A stretch of DNA of 64,000 nucleotides from Ensifer sp. IC3342 (GCF_020193655.1 NZ_JADYVE010000002.1:558001-622000), one strand, 5' to 3'. Shown: positions 46,948 through 55,547, counted from the first letter of the stretch. The notes: generated by a model from the sequence alone, not told the origin. Translations and numbers: made by a program.

Positions 46948-49900
46948 GTGCTGGCGCGAATACTGGTTACCATCGGCGGGCTCATTGTCGTCGCGCTTTT
47001 TGCGGCGCTGATCGCACCATGGTTCATCGACTGGACCAACTTCCGCAACGATTTCGAGCGCGAGGCGAGCCGCATCATGGGCAAGCCGGTGGTCGTTCAT
47101 GGCAGTGTCGATGCCCGCATCCTCCCATTCCCGACGGTGACCCTCAACGACGTGCGCGTAGGTCCCACCGAGGGCGACCAGCCGATCGTACAAGTCGCGC
47201 AATTCTCGATGAGCGCCGAGCTTGCGCCGTTCCTGAGCGGCGAGGCGCTGATCTTCGACATGCGGCTCGATCGACCGAAGGCGCGGATCCGTCTCCTGCC
47301 GGACGGGACGCTCGACTGGGCGCGGGGGTCGCGCGCGTCGATCCCGGCAAGCACGGTCGTTCTCGAAAAGGTCGAGATCGTCGACGGTGAGATCGAGTTC
47401 GTCGACGAACAGACCGGACGGACCCGCCGTGTCACCGACCTTTCCGCCGATCTGTCGGCGCGCTCTCTTGCCGGCCCATGGAAGGTCGAGGGGCGCGCGG
47501 CGCTCGACGGTGAAGCCGGCAGCTTCGCCCTTTCCAGCAATCAGGTGAACGAAGAAGGGGCGCTGAGCCTCAGGGCGCGGCTGACGCCGGACAAGCGGCC
47601 GTTCGGCGTCGAACTCGACGGTGATCTCAAGGTCGTCGACTTCAGGCCGGTCTATGGCGGGCAGTTCACGCTGACGGAAAACCGGCCGGCGGACGAGGCC
47701 AAGCAAAGTGGTGCTCTGCGCATCAACGGCGAATTCCAGCTCACGAACGAGAGCATCCGTGTTCCGGAATACCGCTTCGAGGCAGGCCCGCCGGACGATC
47801 CCTATGTCGTTACCGGGGAGGCGACGCTCGACACCGGCAAGGACCAGAAATTCCTGCTGATTGCCGATGGCCAGCAGATCGACGTCAGCCGCATCGGCAA
47901 TTCGGGTCGCAGTGGCAAGACCGGCCGCGATCCCGCCATTTCGCTGCGCCAGCGGATCGAGGCGATGTTGGCGATCGCCGCCGACATTCCTATTCCGCAG
48001 GTGCCGGGTCGGGCCAGCCTGAAGCTGCCGGCGATCGTGATTGGCGACACGACGGTTCGCGACGTGCGGCTTGACGTCAGGCCCGACGGCGCCGGCTGGA
48101 TCGTCGAGAATGCCGTGGCGCTGCTGCCCGGCCGGACGCAAATGGAGGCCAGCGGGCGGCTGAACCTCAAGGAACAGCGCGCCTTCCGCGGCGACATTCT
48201 GGTCGCCTCCAATCAGCCCTCAGGGTTGGCGAACTGGCTGGCGGGATCAGTCGACCCGGCAATTCGCAAGCTGAAGACGGCCGGTTTTGCCGCGACCGTC
48301 AACCTGACGGACACATTGCAGCAGTTCGAGAGCCTTGAGGTGGCCGCGGGCCCTGCGACGCTTCGGGGCCGGATCGAACGCCAGTCCTTCGCGGAGCAAC
48401 AGCCGAGCCTGTCGCTGCAGCTCAAGGGCAACCGCATCGACCTCGAGGCGCTGCAGGCATTGGCCGGTCTCGTCGCCGGCGATGCTTCGACCGGAACCCT
48501 GCTGCAGCATGCGATCGCCGCCGATCTTTCCGCCGAGGCATTTTCCGCTTTCGGTGAGGAGGCGCGTGATGTGCAGGCGGTGCTGACGCTCAAGAACGGG
48601 CAGTTGCAGGCTGAGCGGGTGGCGATCGGCTCGCTGTCCGGCGCCCAGCTTGCCCTTTCCGGCCGGATGAGCGGCGGCCTCGACCAGCCGGTGCTTTCGG
48701 CGAAGATGAAACTCGCCGCCAATGACCTGACGCCCTTCCTCGAAATGATCGGCCGACACACGGCCGCCCACCCGGCGCTGCAACGGCTGATCAAGGCTGG
48801 CCCCTATTATTCCGATGCAGCCTTGGACGTGACGCTGACGGCCGGCAGCAACGAGGGCAGTGCCCCTGTTACCTTCGGTGTGATCGGCACTGCCAACGGC
48901 AGCAAGATTGCCGCAAGCTACCAGGCGCCCGATGTTGCCCAGGCGCTCACCGGCAAGGGCATGCTGCTGGAGGCAACGCTCGAAAATCCGCAGACGGTCG
49001 TCCTCGTCGGACAGGCCGGCTTCGATCCGTTGCCCTTCGACGCGGATGCCAACGGCATCCTGGCGGTCAAGCTGCAGAGCACTGAGGGTTCCAAGGCGAA
49101 CGGCACGCTCACCTTCACCACCGAGAAAACGTCGCTGGCCGCCAAGGGTGATATCGATCTTGCCCGTGACCACTATCTCGAGGGGCAGGCGAAGCTGACG
49201 CTGCAGGCGGAAGATCTCGAACCATTCCTGCTTCTCCAGGGAATCGGACTGCCGCAGATGGGCAGCGGACTGCCGGTGACTCTGTCGACCGACATCACAA
49301 CAGATGCCGAAAAAATCTCCCTCTCGGCGATCGAAGGCAAGGTCGACCAGAATGTCTTTTCCGGGGCGCTGGCGATTGACCGCAAGACCGCCGGCAAGGC
49401 CGTCGGCGAGCTTACGCTCGACGCGCTTGATCTCGCCTGGCTCGGCGAGGGCATCCTCGGGCAATTCGAGGACGCGTCGATCGGCGGACTGTCGATGGCA
49501 CCGGTCGCGCAGCCGGCCTGGACTGGGTTCGACGTCGCGTTGAACGTCACTGCGAAACGCTTCTGGCCGGGTGTTTACGGTCCGGTTACCGGCTTTGCCG
49601 GGAAGCTCGAATGGAAGGGCGACGAGCTTGCGTTGAGCGACGCCACCGGCGATTGGCTCGGGGGCAAGCTCGAGGGGCGGTTGCAAGTCGGCAACGCCAA
49701 TGGCTCGGGCTTCCTGCGCTCGCGCTTCGATCTCAAGGGCGGCGATCTCGCCGCTGCCGGATGGGCGCGCGAAAGCGGTCCGGTGGCGACCGGCCGGTTC
49801 GATCTGGCCGTTGCGATGGAGGCCTCAGGCGCGACCCCCCGGGCGATGGCACATTCGGCGAGTGGATCGGGAACGGCGACGTTCAACGGCGTCACGCTCA

Positions 49901-50700
49901 ACGGCATCAACACGGCGGCACTGGCGCCGCTGATGGCCGCCGCCGATGCGATGAAGACGGAGATTTCGCCCGACGCGATCCGCAAGGCGGCAGAGAAAGT
50001 GCTCTTTACCGGTCAATCGGTCGTCGGTGCCATCAAGGTGCCTTTCAGCGTTGCCGGCGGCACGGTCAGGGCGCAGAACGTCACGGCGGGCGACGGCAAC
50101 GCCGCGTTCACCGGCGAAGCGGCGTTCGACCTTGCCGAACAACGCATGAATGGGGTTATCGACTTGACGTTCCGGCCGGGCGAAGAGGCGCTTGCCGGAG
50201 CCGAGCCGCGCGTCCGCCTCGGTTTTGGCGGGCTCCTGGATGCACCGGGTGTTTCGGTGGACGTCGCAGACCTTTCGAATTTCCTGTCGCTCAGGGCCTT
50301 CGAACGCGAGCGGCGGCGTGTGGAAACGCTGCAGTCGAATGTGCTCGAGAAGCAGCGGCTTCGTCGCGAAGTGGCGCTTTATAAGGCGCGGGCGGCCGAG
50401 CGCGAGGTCGCTCGCCTAAGGGCGATCGCCGAGGAGCGCCACCGCCAGGCCGCGGCCGCAGAGGCGGCGCGGATCAAGGCCGAGGTGGAGGCGCGCGCGG
50501 CGGCCGAGCGGCGCGCAGCCGAGGAGCTGCGGCTGCGTCTGCGGCAACTTCCACCGCGCCGTGCCACGGAGCCGACGCCGCCGCCTCCGCAAGGCGTGCA
50601 GCGCCATGACCAGCCAACTCCTCCCGGCGGCAATGCCGCCGGGCGGAATGCCGGTCCGCCGCTGAACTTCGATATGCTGCCGGAAATCACCGTGCAATAA
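46948..50700 (+). CDS. Large AsmA-family protein
   Basis: The 1250-residue protein starts with GTG. A membrane anchor (ILVTIGGLIVVALFAALIAP) and FIDWTNFRNDFEREASRIMG followed by PVVVHGSVDARILPFPTVTL are the usual AsmA N-terminus. Long beta-rich repeats fill the rest, with a typical AsmA C-terminal section near 950-1120 (for example ASGSGTATFNGVTLNGIN). AsmA-like proteins span the periplasm and help move phospholipids to the outer membrane. The last 130 residues are highly charged and coiled-coil-like (RERRRVETLQSNVLEKQRLR onwards), ending in a Pro-rich tail. The stop is followed directly by the 59-bp repeat array. Confidence 0.9.
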   Translation: MLARILVTIGGLIVVALFAALIAPWFIDWTNFRNDFEREASRIMGKPVVVHGSVDARILPFPTVTLNDVRVGPTEGDQPIVQVAQFSMSAELAPFLSGEALIFDMRLDRPKARIRLLPDGTLDWARGSRASIPASTVVLEKVEIVDGEIEFVDEQTGRTRRVTDLSADLSARSLAGPWKVEGRAALDGEAGSFALSSNQVNEEGALSLRARLTPDKRPFGVELDGDLKVVDFRPVYGGQFTLTENRPADEAKQSGALRINGEFQLTNESIRVPEYRFEAGPPDDPYVVTGEATLDTGKDQKFLLIADGQQIDVSRIGNSGRSGKTGRDPAISLRQRIEAMLAIAADIPIPQVPGRASLKLPAIVIGDTTVRDVRLDVRPDGAGWIVENAVALLPGRTQMEASGRLNLKEQRAFRGDILVASNQPSGLANWLAGSVDPAIRKLKTAGFAATVNLTDTLQQFESLEVAAGPATLRGRIERQSFAEQQPSLSLQLKGNRIDLEALQALAGLVAGDASTGTLLQHAIAADLSAEAFSAFGEEARDVQAVLTLKNGQLQAERVAIGSLSGAQLALSGRMSGGLDQPVLSAKMKLAANDLTPFLEMIGRHTAAHPALQRLIKAGPYYSDAALDVTLTAGSNEGSAPVTFGVIGTANGSKIAASYQAPDVAQALTGKGMLLEATLENPQTVVLVGQAGFDPLPFDADANGILAVKLQSTEGSKANGTLTFTTEKTSLAAKGDIDLARDHYLEGQAKLTLQAEDLEPFLLLQGIGLPQMGSGLPVTLSTDITTDAEKISLSAIEGKVDQNVFSGALAIDRKTAGKAVGELTLDALDLAWLGEGILGQFEDASIGGLSMAPVAQPAWTGFDVALNVTAKRFWPGVYGPVTGFAGKLEWKGDELALSDATGDWLGGKLEGRLQVGNANGSGFLRSRFDLKGGDLAAAGWARESGPVATGRFDLAVAMEASGATPRAMAHSASGSGTATFNGVTLNGINTAALAPLMAAADAMKTEISPDAIRKAAEKVLFTGQSVVGAIKVPFSVAGGTVRAQNVTAGDGNAAFTGEAAFDLAEQRMNGVIDLTFRPGEEALAGAEPRVRLGFGGLLDAPGVSVDVADLSNFLSLRAFERERRRVETLQSNVLEKQRLRREVALYKARAAEREVARLRAIAEERHRQAAAAEAARIKAEVEARAAAERRAAEELRLRLRQLPPRRATEPTPPPPQGVQRHDQPTPPGGNAAGRNAGPPLNFDMLPEITVQ

Positions 50701-50701
50701 G

Positions 50702-50866
50702 CGGGATGAGGAAAAGTGCGCAGCGGTTTTCCGCCCGCATCCCGCGACAAACAGGCAAGCCGGGATGAGGAAAAGTGCGCAGCGGTTTTCCGCCCGCATC
50801 CCGCGACAAACAGGCAAGCCGGGATGAGGAAAAGTGCGCAGCGGTTTTCCGCCCGCATCCCGCTCG
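50702..50866. repeat. Tandem array of three 59-bp palindromic repeats after asmA-like gene
   Basis: Three nearly identical units start at 50702, 50761 and 50820 (period 59). Each unit has nested inverted repeats: CGGGATG pairs with CATCCCG on the outside, and GGAAAA pairs with TTTTCC inside, with GTGCGCAGCGG in the loop. A 17-base spacer (CGACAAACAGGCAAGCC) separates units. The array starts right at the asmA stop codon. A related array is at 57916-58120. Confidence 0.95.
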
Positions 50867-50962
50867 GTAGTGAAACCGCCAAAAACCCTAGAATTTTAGT
50901 GGTCCATTTGAAGCCGCATTAGCATCCCTCGGGCACAATGTGCCTATAATTGGGGTTGCGAG

Positions 50963-51838
50963 ATGAAATCGCTTGAGCCGCGGCTTGATCGCCGCGCAGT
51001 CATTTGGATCGTGAACTGTACCCTCGGTGGCACCGTGGGCTGTACGGCGATCGCGATGCTCATCACCTACTGTTGCACGGCCCACTTCGGCGCGGAGGTC
51101 ATGGCCACCACGCTCAGCCTCGCCTTTTATATCCCCGTGCTTCTTGCCGTGCCGCTTTTTGCCTTTATCGGCGTGAAGATGCAGCAACTGGCGCTGGCCA
51201 ACCGGCTGCTTGTCCAGGCGAGCCGTTATGACGGGTTGACGGGCTGCCTGAACCGAGGCGCTTTCACGGCCGATGCCATCGACTTCTTCGCGAAGCAGAA
51301 CCTCACGCCCCTTCCGCCGACATCGGCGCTGTTGATCCTCGATGCCGATCATTTCAAGAAGATCAACGATTGCCATGGGCACCTTGCCGGAGATGCAGCG
51401 CTTGTCGGGATTGCGGCGGTCCTGCGCGGTGCTGTGGGCGACGCGGGCGTGGTGGGTCGGCTCGGCGGTGAAGAGTTCGGGGTTTTCGTGCGTTCGATCG
51501 ATGCGGCTGCGATCGGTGCGTTGGCGGAGCGCATCCGCCTCGGTGTCGCCGAGGATCGGGGCCGCGAAGGCGGCTGTGCGTATGCGGTCACCGTCAGCAT
51601 CGGGATTGCCCTCTTCACTTATCCGGCCGTGTACGAGGATATTTTCAAGATCGCCGACGACCAGCTTTATCTCGCCAAGGGGGCGGGGCGGAACTGCGTC
51701 TGCATGCAGGAGCACTCGCATCTGCCCGGCGGCATACGGGCCATGGCCGAGCAATTGCGCAGCGGTTTTGCGGAGTTTGACGCACATACGGTCGACGCCG
51801 GGGTCGACCGTCAGGCACCGCGGCTGGTAGCACGCTGA
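50963..51838 (+). CDS. Membrane-anchored GGDEF diguanylate cyclase
   Basis: The 291-residue protein has two membrane segments (TLGGTVGCTAIAMLITYCC and LSLAFYIPVLLAVPLFAFIG) and then a GGDEF domain. The domain runs from YDGLTGCLNRGAF through LILDADHFKKINDCHGHLAG to the active site GRLGGEEFGVF (about 167-177), intact for cyclic di-GMP synthesis. The domain ends near IADDQLYLAKGAGRN; a 40-residue tail follows. It is the second such enzyme in this window and is only distantly similar to the one at 30916. ATG start. Confidence 0.92.
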   Translation: MKSLEPRLDRRAVIWIVNCTLGGTVGCTAIAMLITYCCTAHFGAEVMATTLSLAFYIPVLLAVPLFAFIGVKMQQLALANRLLVQASRYDGLTGCLNRGAFTADAIDFFAKQNLTPLPPTSALLILDADHFKKINDCHGHLAGDAALVGIAAVLRGAVGDAGVVGRLGGEEFGVFVRSIDAAAIGALAERIRLGVAEDRGREGGCAYAVTVSIGIALFTYPAVYEDIFKIADDQLYLAKGAGRNCVCMQEHSHLPGGIRAMAEQLRSGFAEFDAHTVDAGVDRQAPRLVAR

Positions 51839-51929
51839 TTTTCCAGGGCCACGGGTGGGCCGCCGATTCACAACAAGATCGTGCAGCAACTCAAAGCGCC
51901 GCGTCCGAAGGCACGGCGCAGATGCGAAG

Positions 51930-52163
51930 TCAGGGCGTTTCGGTTGCGTTGGCGTGCAATTTTACCCAGGCGAGAACGTAAACGCGGAGCGCCGAGGAGA
52001 GATTGCCGTCGGGGCCGCGGCCGTCGTCGACTTCGGCGATCAGCCGGGCGAGCGGCATGCCGCGGCTTTGCGCGATCGATTTCAGTTCCTGCCAGAACGG
52101 CTCTTCGAGGGTAATGCTCGTTCGGTGGCCGTGCAGGGTGGCAGAATGCTTGACGATCGTCAT
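51930..52163 (-). CDS. Ribbon-helix-helix domain protein
   Basis: This 77-residue protein has the RHH_4 layout: KHSATLHGHRTSITLEEPFW (about 5-24) forms the strand and first helix, and ELKSIAQSRGMPLARLIAEV the second. Most members bind DNA as dimers and act as small regulators. The 24-residue C-terminus SSALRVYVLAWVKLHANATE is also typical of this rhizobial group. No toxin gene is next to it. It lies upstream of nothing obvious in its own direction; the nearest same-strand gene is the DUF4169 gene. Confidence 0.85.
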   Translation of the reverse strand: MTIVKHSATLHGHRTSITLEEPFWQELKSIAQSRGMPLARLIAEVDDGRGPDGNLSSALRVYVLAWVKLHANATETP

Positions 52164-52263
52164 CGCTCACAAACCGATTCAAGGCGTTGGGATCCCGATT
52201 CCGGAGCTTGGCTCAAGTCTTTGCGGTAGGATCGTTTTTCGGGCTTGCGGGCGATTCGGATTT

Positions 52264-52491
52264 TCAGGTCGTCTCCCCGTCCAGGGTGCCGTCCATTGGA
52301 CGCGTCGTGGCCGGCGTTTCCAGCCGACCCTGGTCAAGCGTCTTCGACGCTTTCTCGTTCAGCGCGCGGGTAAGTGTCTTTTCCGCCTTGGTGCGGCCGA
52401 AGGCGATACGGTTCTGCTCGGCCTGCTTCTCTTTTTCTGTGCGGGCCTGCTTCTTGCGGAACTGGCGCAGGTTGACGATGTCGCCGGCCAT
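52264..52491 (-). CDS. DUF4169-family small basic protein
   Basis: From the ATG at 52491 the protein has 75 residues. The N-terminus MAGDIVNLRQFRKKQARTEK and following EKQAEQNRIAFGRTKAEKT are the DUF4169 hallmark. It is highly charged and mostly helical. No function is established; these genes typically lie beside sspB, as here (16 bases after the sspB stop), so the two are probably co-transcribed. Confidence 0.85.
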   Translation of the reverse strand: MAGDIVNLRQFRKKQARTEKEKQAEQNRIAFGRTKAEKTLTRALNEKASKTLDQGRLETPATTRPMDGTLDGETT

Positions 52492-52507
52492 GCCGCCTCC
52501 GTATCGT

Positions 52508-53029
52508 TCAGTTCTTCTTGCGGAATGCGTCGAGCGAGACGACCGAACCACCGCCATTTTTCGGTTCGCCCGATTTTTCTGATTTTTCGAGGCTCTTCTC
52601 GGCAGGTTCGTTGCCATCCTCGCCAACCGGATAAGCGGTGACTTCCGCCGAATCCTCTTCCTCCTCGCTGGCGGCAACGTCGAACTCAAGCTCGAAATTG
52701 ACCGACGGGTCGTAGAAGCCGCGGACGGCGTTGAAGGGGATCACCAGTTTCTCCGGCGTATCGGAGAAGGAAAGGCCGATCTCGAAGGCGGCTTCGCTGA
52801 CCTTCAGGTCCCAGAACTGATGTTGCACAACGATCGTCATCTGCTCGGGATACTTCGCCTTCAGGTGCTGCGAGATGCGCACGCCGGGAGCGCCGGTTAG
52901 AAACGTGATGAAGAAGTGGTGGTCGCCGGGCAAATGACCCGTGGCTGCGACTTCGGCCAGCACCTTGCGAATAACGCCGCGAAGCGCGTCCTGCGCCAGA
53001 ATGTCGTAGCGAATGTGGTCCTGGCCCAT
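52508..53029 (-). CDS. sspB: SspB-family ClpXP adaptor
   Basis: SspB delivers ssrA-tagged proteins to the ClpXP protease. The start at 53029 (MGQDHIRYDILAQDALRGVI) gives 173 residues and has GGGGATC upstream; an ATG at 53056 also exists. The SspB fold shows DHHFFITFLTGAPGVRISQH (about 36-55), KYPEQMTIVVQHQFWDL (about 59-75) and FDVAAS near the end of the folded part, followed by an acidic linker and a basic C-terminal tail ending SLDAFRKKN, the ClpX-docking region. The tmRNA gene that makes the tag lies about 130 bases upstream on the same strand. Confidence 0.92.
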   Translation of the reverse strand: MGQDHIRYDILAQDALRGVIRKVLAEVAATGHLPGDHHFFITFLTGAPGVRISQHLKAKYPEQMTIVVQHQFWDLKVSEAAFEIGLSFSDTPEKLVIPFNAVRGFYDPSVNFELEFDVAASEEEEDSAEVTAYPVGEDGNEPAEKSLEKSEKSGEPKNGGGSVVSLDAFRKKN

Positions 53030-53164
53030 ATGATCCCCGTCTTCCTTCGAACTCAACTGCTGTCAAAGCGCTGTGAGCGATCTTGCGCACCAAAGCCGGC
53101 GTGCAACGCTACACGGACACTCCTTTGCCCCGTCCGCTTATGACGAGTCAATTAACAAGCATCT

Positions 53165-53525
53165 ATAGACTATTTCGGGACAGGGGAGAAGGTGAAGGCT
53201 TCTGTTGCCAGGTGCCTTCGGACCCCGCCTTACGGTGCTACCCGGAAGGGCTTGATTTGAAGTGCCGCACCGCCGTTAGGCAGCGAGACGTGCTTCAGCA
53301 TAGTTGTCGTTTGCAACTATTAGTTTAGCCCGATAACGGTGGTACAATGCCGAGCAAAAAGTCGATCTTTACGCCCTTGTCGATCCTATTTCGCCCCCAT
53401 CAAAAGCCGGTCCGGATTCCAGGCCGGTTTTTGGTGGAGGCGCCGGGTACCGCCCCCGGGTCCAATGGGTTTATTGCATCGCCCGTTTATTGCCATAGCC
53501 GCCCGAAGACGGCACCCGTCATATA
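53165..53525 (-). ncRNA. ssrA: Two-piece (circularly permuted) tmRNA
   Basis: tmRNA rescues stalled ribosomes and adds a degradation tag. On the minus strand the tag frame at 53314-53276 encodes ANDNYAEARLAA and a TAA stop. The gene is permuted: the acceptor piece comes first and ends in ...CGCCTCCACCA (CCA at 53434-53432), then a 33-base removed segment that folds as a hairpin (CCGGCCTGGA and TCCGGACCGG), then the coding piece starts GGGGGCGAAATAGGATCGAC at 53398. Its first seven bases pair with CGCCTCC of the acceptor piece to form the acceptor stem. The outer ends are estimates (within about 15 bases); the piece ends may pair as GACGGG with CCTGTC. Permuted tmRNA is known for alphaproteobacteria. 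Confidence 0.93.
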
Positions 53526-53703
53526 GGTCTTTCCGCCGCCCAAGAAAAGAGGCGGTCAAGGGAAATGTGACGGATATATTATCCAGGATGCGGCCTGCAA
53601 GGAAACAGCCTTGACTTACCCGACACGCGTGAAAAACTCCAGCGGCTGCACGCGTTTCGCGAAGAGGGCGGCAGCGTGAGAGCAATTGCAAACTGGAGGC
53701 ATC

Positions 53704-54012
53704 ATGACTGACTATCTCGCAGACGTGCAGAAATACGACAGCGGCGCCGACGAAGCAGTTGTCAACAAGATCGTACGCCATCTCGGCATCGCTCTTCGCA
53801 ATAAGGATTCCGCCCTCGTTTCGGCCTCGGACCCGAAGGAGCTCGAGCGCGTCAAGGAAAAGTGGTGCGAGAAAAAGCTCGGCGTCGGCGGTGCGGACGC
53901 GGATGCGGCAGTCGCGGCCGCAGCCAAGGCGATGGCGGACGACCGCTCCAAGTCACGTGTGACGTTCTACTATCTGGTGGCCAAAAACCTCGGCAAGCTC
54001 CAGGCGCTCTGA
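53704..54012 (+). CDS. DUF2853-family protein
   Basis: The 102-residue protein from the ATG at 53704 contains the family stretch VVNKIVRHLGIALRNKDSAL (about 19-38) followed by VSASDPKELERVKEKWCEKK and ends in YYLVAKNLGKLQAL. It is mostly helical and has one cysteine. A structure exists for the family in other bacteria but no function has been assigned that I can support. It has a clear terminator 26 bases downstream and no operon partner. Confidence 0.9.
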   Translation: MTDYLADVQKYDSGADEAVVNKIVRHLGIALRNKDSALVSASDPKELERVKEKWCEKKLGVGGADADAAVAAAAKAMADDRSKSRVTFYYLVAKNLGKLQAL

Positions 54013-54037
54013 TCCGTAGGTGCCCCGTCGCCCGTCA

Positions 54038-54060
54038 GGCGCAAAATCGCTGCGCCTTTT
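54038..54060 (+). terminator. Rho-independent terminator after DUF2853 gene
   Basis: GGCGCA (54038-54043) and TGCGCC (54051-54056) form a short stem followed by TTTT. A second, perfect 13-bp inverted repeat (TTCGCGATCCTGG and CCAGGATCGCGAA, 54059-54071 and 54081-54093) follows at once and may protect the convergent side. Confidence 0.75.
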
Positions 54061-54139
54061 CGCGATCCTGGCCGAACAATCCAGGATCGCGAACGCACCG
54101 ATCTCCCTTATCCAGCGGTCAAGCTGGAGCCGTCCGGCG

Positions 54140-54592
54140 CTACGCCTGCTCCTTGGTGCCGACGCTGTCCGGCCAGAGAGCACGGATTTCCTTCGGCAGC
54201 GTGTCACGCACTTTTGCCGACTGGCCGAGATCGATGTGCCGAGCGAGAACCTGAAATACCGATTTCGTGGCTTCGGCGGGATTGACCGCCCGGCCGGGTT
54301 TCATCCCGTCCGCGACGCACTCGAGAAATTCGTCTAGCGAGCGCGTCGCCTTGTCCGGCCGATGGTTGGGACGGTATTGATCATAATAGGCGCCCCGCAC
54401 GAGCAGCGGCAGTTCCGCGCCAAGGTGAGCGGCCACCTCGGGAGGCAGCCTGTCGCGCAGCGCCCTCAGCACCACACTCAATATGTGCCACGCGACTTTC
54501 CGGTCCGGCCCATGATGCTCCATGATCTCGCCGAGCCAGATATTGGTGGTTTGCAGGGTCTTGTCGAAAACATCGAGGCCTGTCGCACTCAT
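54140..54592 (-). CDS. DUF2267-family protein
   Basis: The 150-residue protein from ATG 54592 (GAGAGG 8 bases upstream) has the DUF2267 pattern FDKTLQTTNIWLGEIMEHHG (about 9-28), followed by VAWHILSVVLRALRDRLPPE and AAHLGAELPLLVRGAYYDQY (about 55-74). It is all-helical by composition. Members are frequent in genomes with EcfG-type stress regulons, but no biochemical role is known. It is divergent from the small-protein cluster that starts at 54822; no GGAAC-type promoter is seen on its own strand. Confidence 0.88.
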   Translation of the reverse strand: MSATGLDVFDKTLQTTNIWLGEIMEHHGPDRKVAWHILSVVLRALRDRLPPEVAAHLGAELPLLVRGAYYDQYRPNHRPDKATRSLDEFLECVADGMKPGRAVNPAEATKSVFQVLARHIDLGQSAKVRDTLPKEIRALWPDSVGTKEQA

Positions 54593-54723
54593 GGTCATAC
54601 CTCTCTCGCGGGGTCGAACGTTCGATATCAATCTCAAAAGGACTAACCCCAGTCGGCCGCGTTTGTTTCGTCGCCGGCCGAGAAAAGCGCGGCCGACGTG
54701 CTCCTATACGCTCAACAACCTTC

Positions 54724-54748
54724 GGAACAATCGCGAGCCCGCCGGGTT
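54724..54748 (+). promoter_or_regulatory. RpoE2/EcfG-type promoter of the small-protein cluster
   Basis: GGAAC (54724-54728), 18 bases, TT (54747-54748, in GGGTTAG) matches the pattern seen before the two YYxGI genes. The first start codon of the cluster is 74 bases downstream. Confidence 0.7.
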
Positions 54749-54821
54749 AGCCAAAGGAGATGCTCGGACGCCCCGGACGAGGGTGGGCCCGGGCTCGACC
54801 ACAGAAATGGAAGGAAGTCCG

Positions 54822-55028
54822 ATGGCATCTTCCAAGCATCCGAAGACACGCCGCCCCAGCGACAAGGATCTCAAACAGGATCCCGGAATCGGCCGGAGCA
54901 AGGGCATCCGGGGACCATCCGACTACGAGATGCTGAAGCGCGGCAACACCATCGAAGGCGACGTCGCCAACGACACGACCACGCAGGGTGGCGCGAATCC
55001 GCGCCAGCGCGGCCGGACGAACAAATAG
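54822..55028 (+). CDS. Small hydrophilic protein, probably disordered (stress cluster, first gene)
   Basis: A 68-residue protein with GGAAGG upstream of its ATG. It has no hydrophobic core: charged and polar residues dominate (HPKTRRPSDKDLKQDPGIGR at the start, GDVANDTTTQGGANPRQRGR near the end), with many Gly, Asn and Thr. It is not a recognised domain. Two further small hydrophilic genes follow within 10 and 47 bases, each with strong ribosome sites, so the three appear to form a unit behind the RpoE2-type promoter. Confidence 0.75.
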   Translation: MASSKHPKTRRPSDKDLKQDPGIGRSKGIRGPSDYEMLKRGNTIEGDVANDTTTQGGANPRQRGRTNK

Positions 55029-55038
55029 GAGGAAAGCA

Positions 55039-55281
55039 ATGGTCGGCAAGAAGACGCACGAACAGCAACTGCGCGTGCTTCAGGGCCGCGAGGATACGTC
55101 CAACGCCCCCAAGGACTTCGATGCCGAGGCGAAGCTGCGCCGCTCGGAGGCCCTGAGAAAGGCCTATCGAAAAGGTGACCGCCTCGACACCGAGCATAGC
55201 GATGCGCGCGACGAAGACGATCGCAGCATGACACGCGGAAAGAACCAGGAAAGCAGGCGCCACAAGGGTGCAGAGAGCTGA
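55039..55281 (+). CDS. Small charged protein with HSDAR motif (second gene of cluster)
   Basis: An 80-residue protein with an excellent ribosome site (AGGAGG 7 bases before the ATG). It is highly charged throughout (AEAKLRRSEALRKAYRKGDR in the middle). Near the C-terminus EHSDARDEDDRSMTRGKNQE shares HSDAR-x-x-D-x-R with the next gene. No known family was recognised and a folded core is unlikely. Position and promoter suggest a role in the general stress response. Confidence 0.75.
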   Translation: MVGKKTHEQQLRVLQGREDTSNAPKDFDAEAKLRRSEALRKAYRKGDRLDTEHSDARDEDDRSMTRGKNQESRRHKGAES

Positions 55282-55328
55282 AGCGAAGACTTTTCGCGCC
55301 CATCCGAGACAATGAAAGGAGACGAACC

Positions 55329-55547
55329 ATGGCTCACGCCAGTCGCAAGCATGTCGGAAAGCCGGACAAAGGCAAGGGTTCAGGCAGCGGCGCACAGACC
55401 AAACTGAAAAGTGGCATTCTTGGTGAGAACGACGTCCTTTCCAATCGGGACAAGGCGCAGCATTCCGATGCGCGCGGTCTCGATGAAAGAGCCGTGAGAA
55501 ACGAGCAATACCAGAACCACGCCGCAAACCGTCGTCCTGCGAAATGA
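55329..55547 (+). CDS. Small charged protein with HSDAR motif (third gene of cluster)
   Basis: A 72-residue Gly/Ser/Lys-rich protein (KHVGKPDKGKGSGSGAQTKL near the start) with AAAGGAGA before the ATG. The C-terminal half AQHSDARGLDERAVRNEQYQ contains the HSDAR-x-x-D-x-R motif also found in the preceding gene, so the two are probably distant paralogues. It ends in a basic NHAANRRPAK tail. Function unknown. Confidence 0.75.
   Translation: MAHASRKHVGKPDKGKGSGSGAQTKLKSGILGENDVLSNRDKAQHSDARGLDERAVRNEQYQNHAANRRPAK

Noticed and set aside
50702-50866. A CRISPR array.
   Set aside because: Units and spacers are both repeated, the unit is palindromic and no cas gene is present; it is a tandem palindrome array.
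53339-53614. A plus-strand coding frame across the tmRNA.
   Set aside because: The region is explained by the minus-strand tmRNA acceptor piece and its upstream region.
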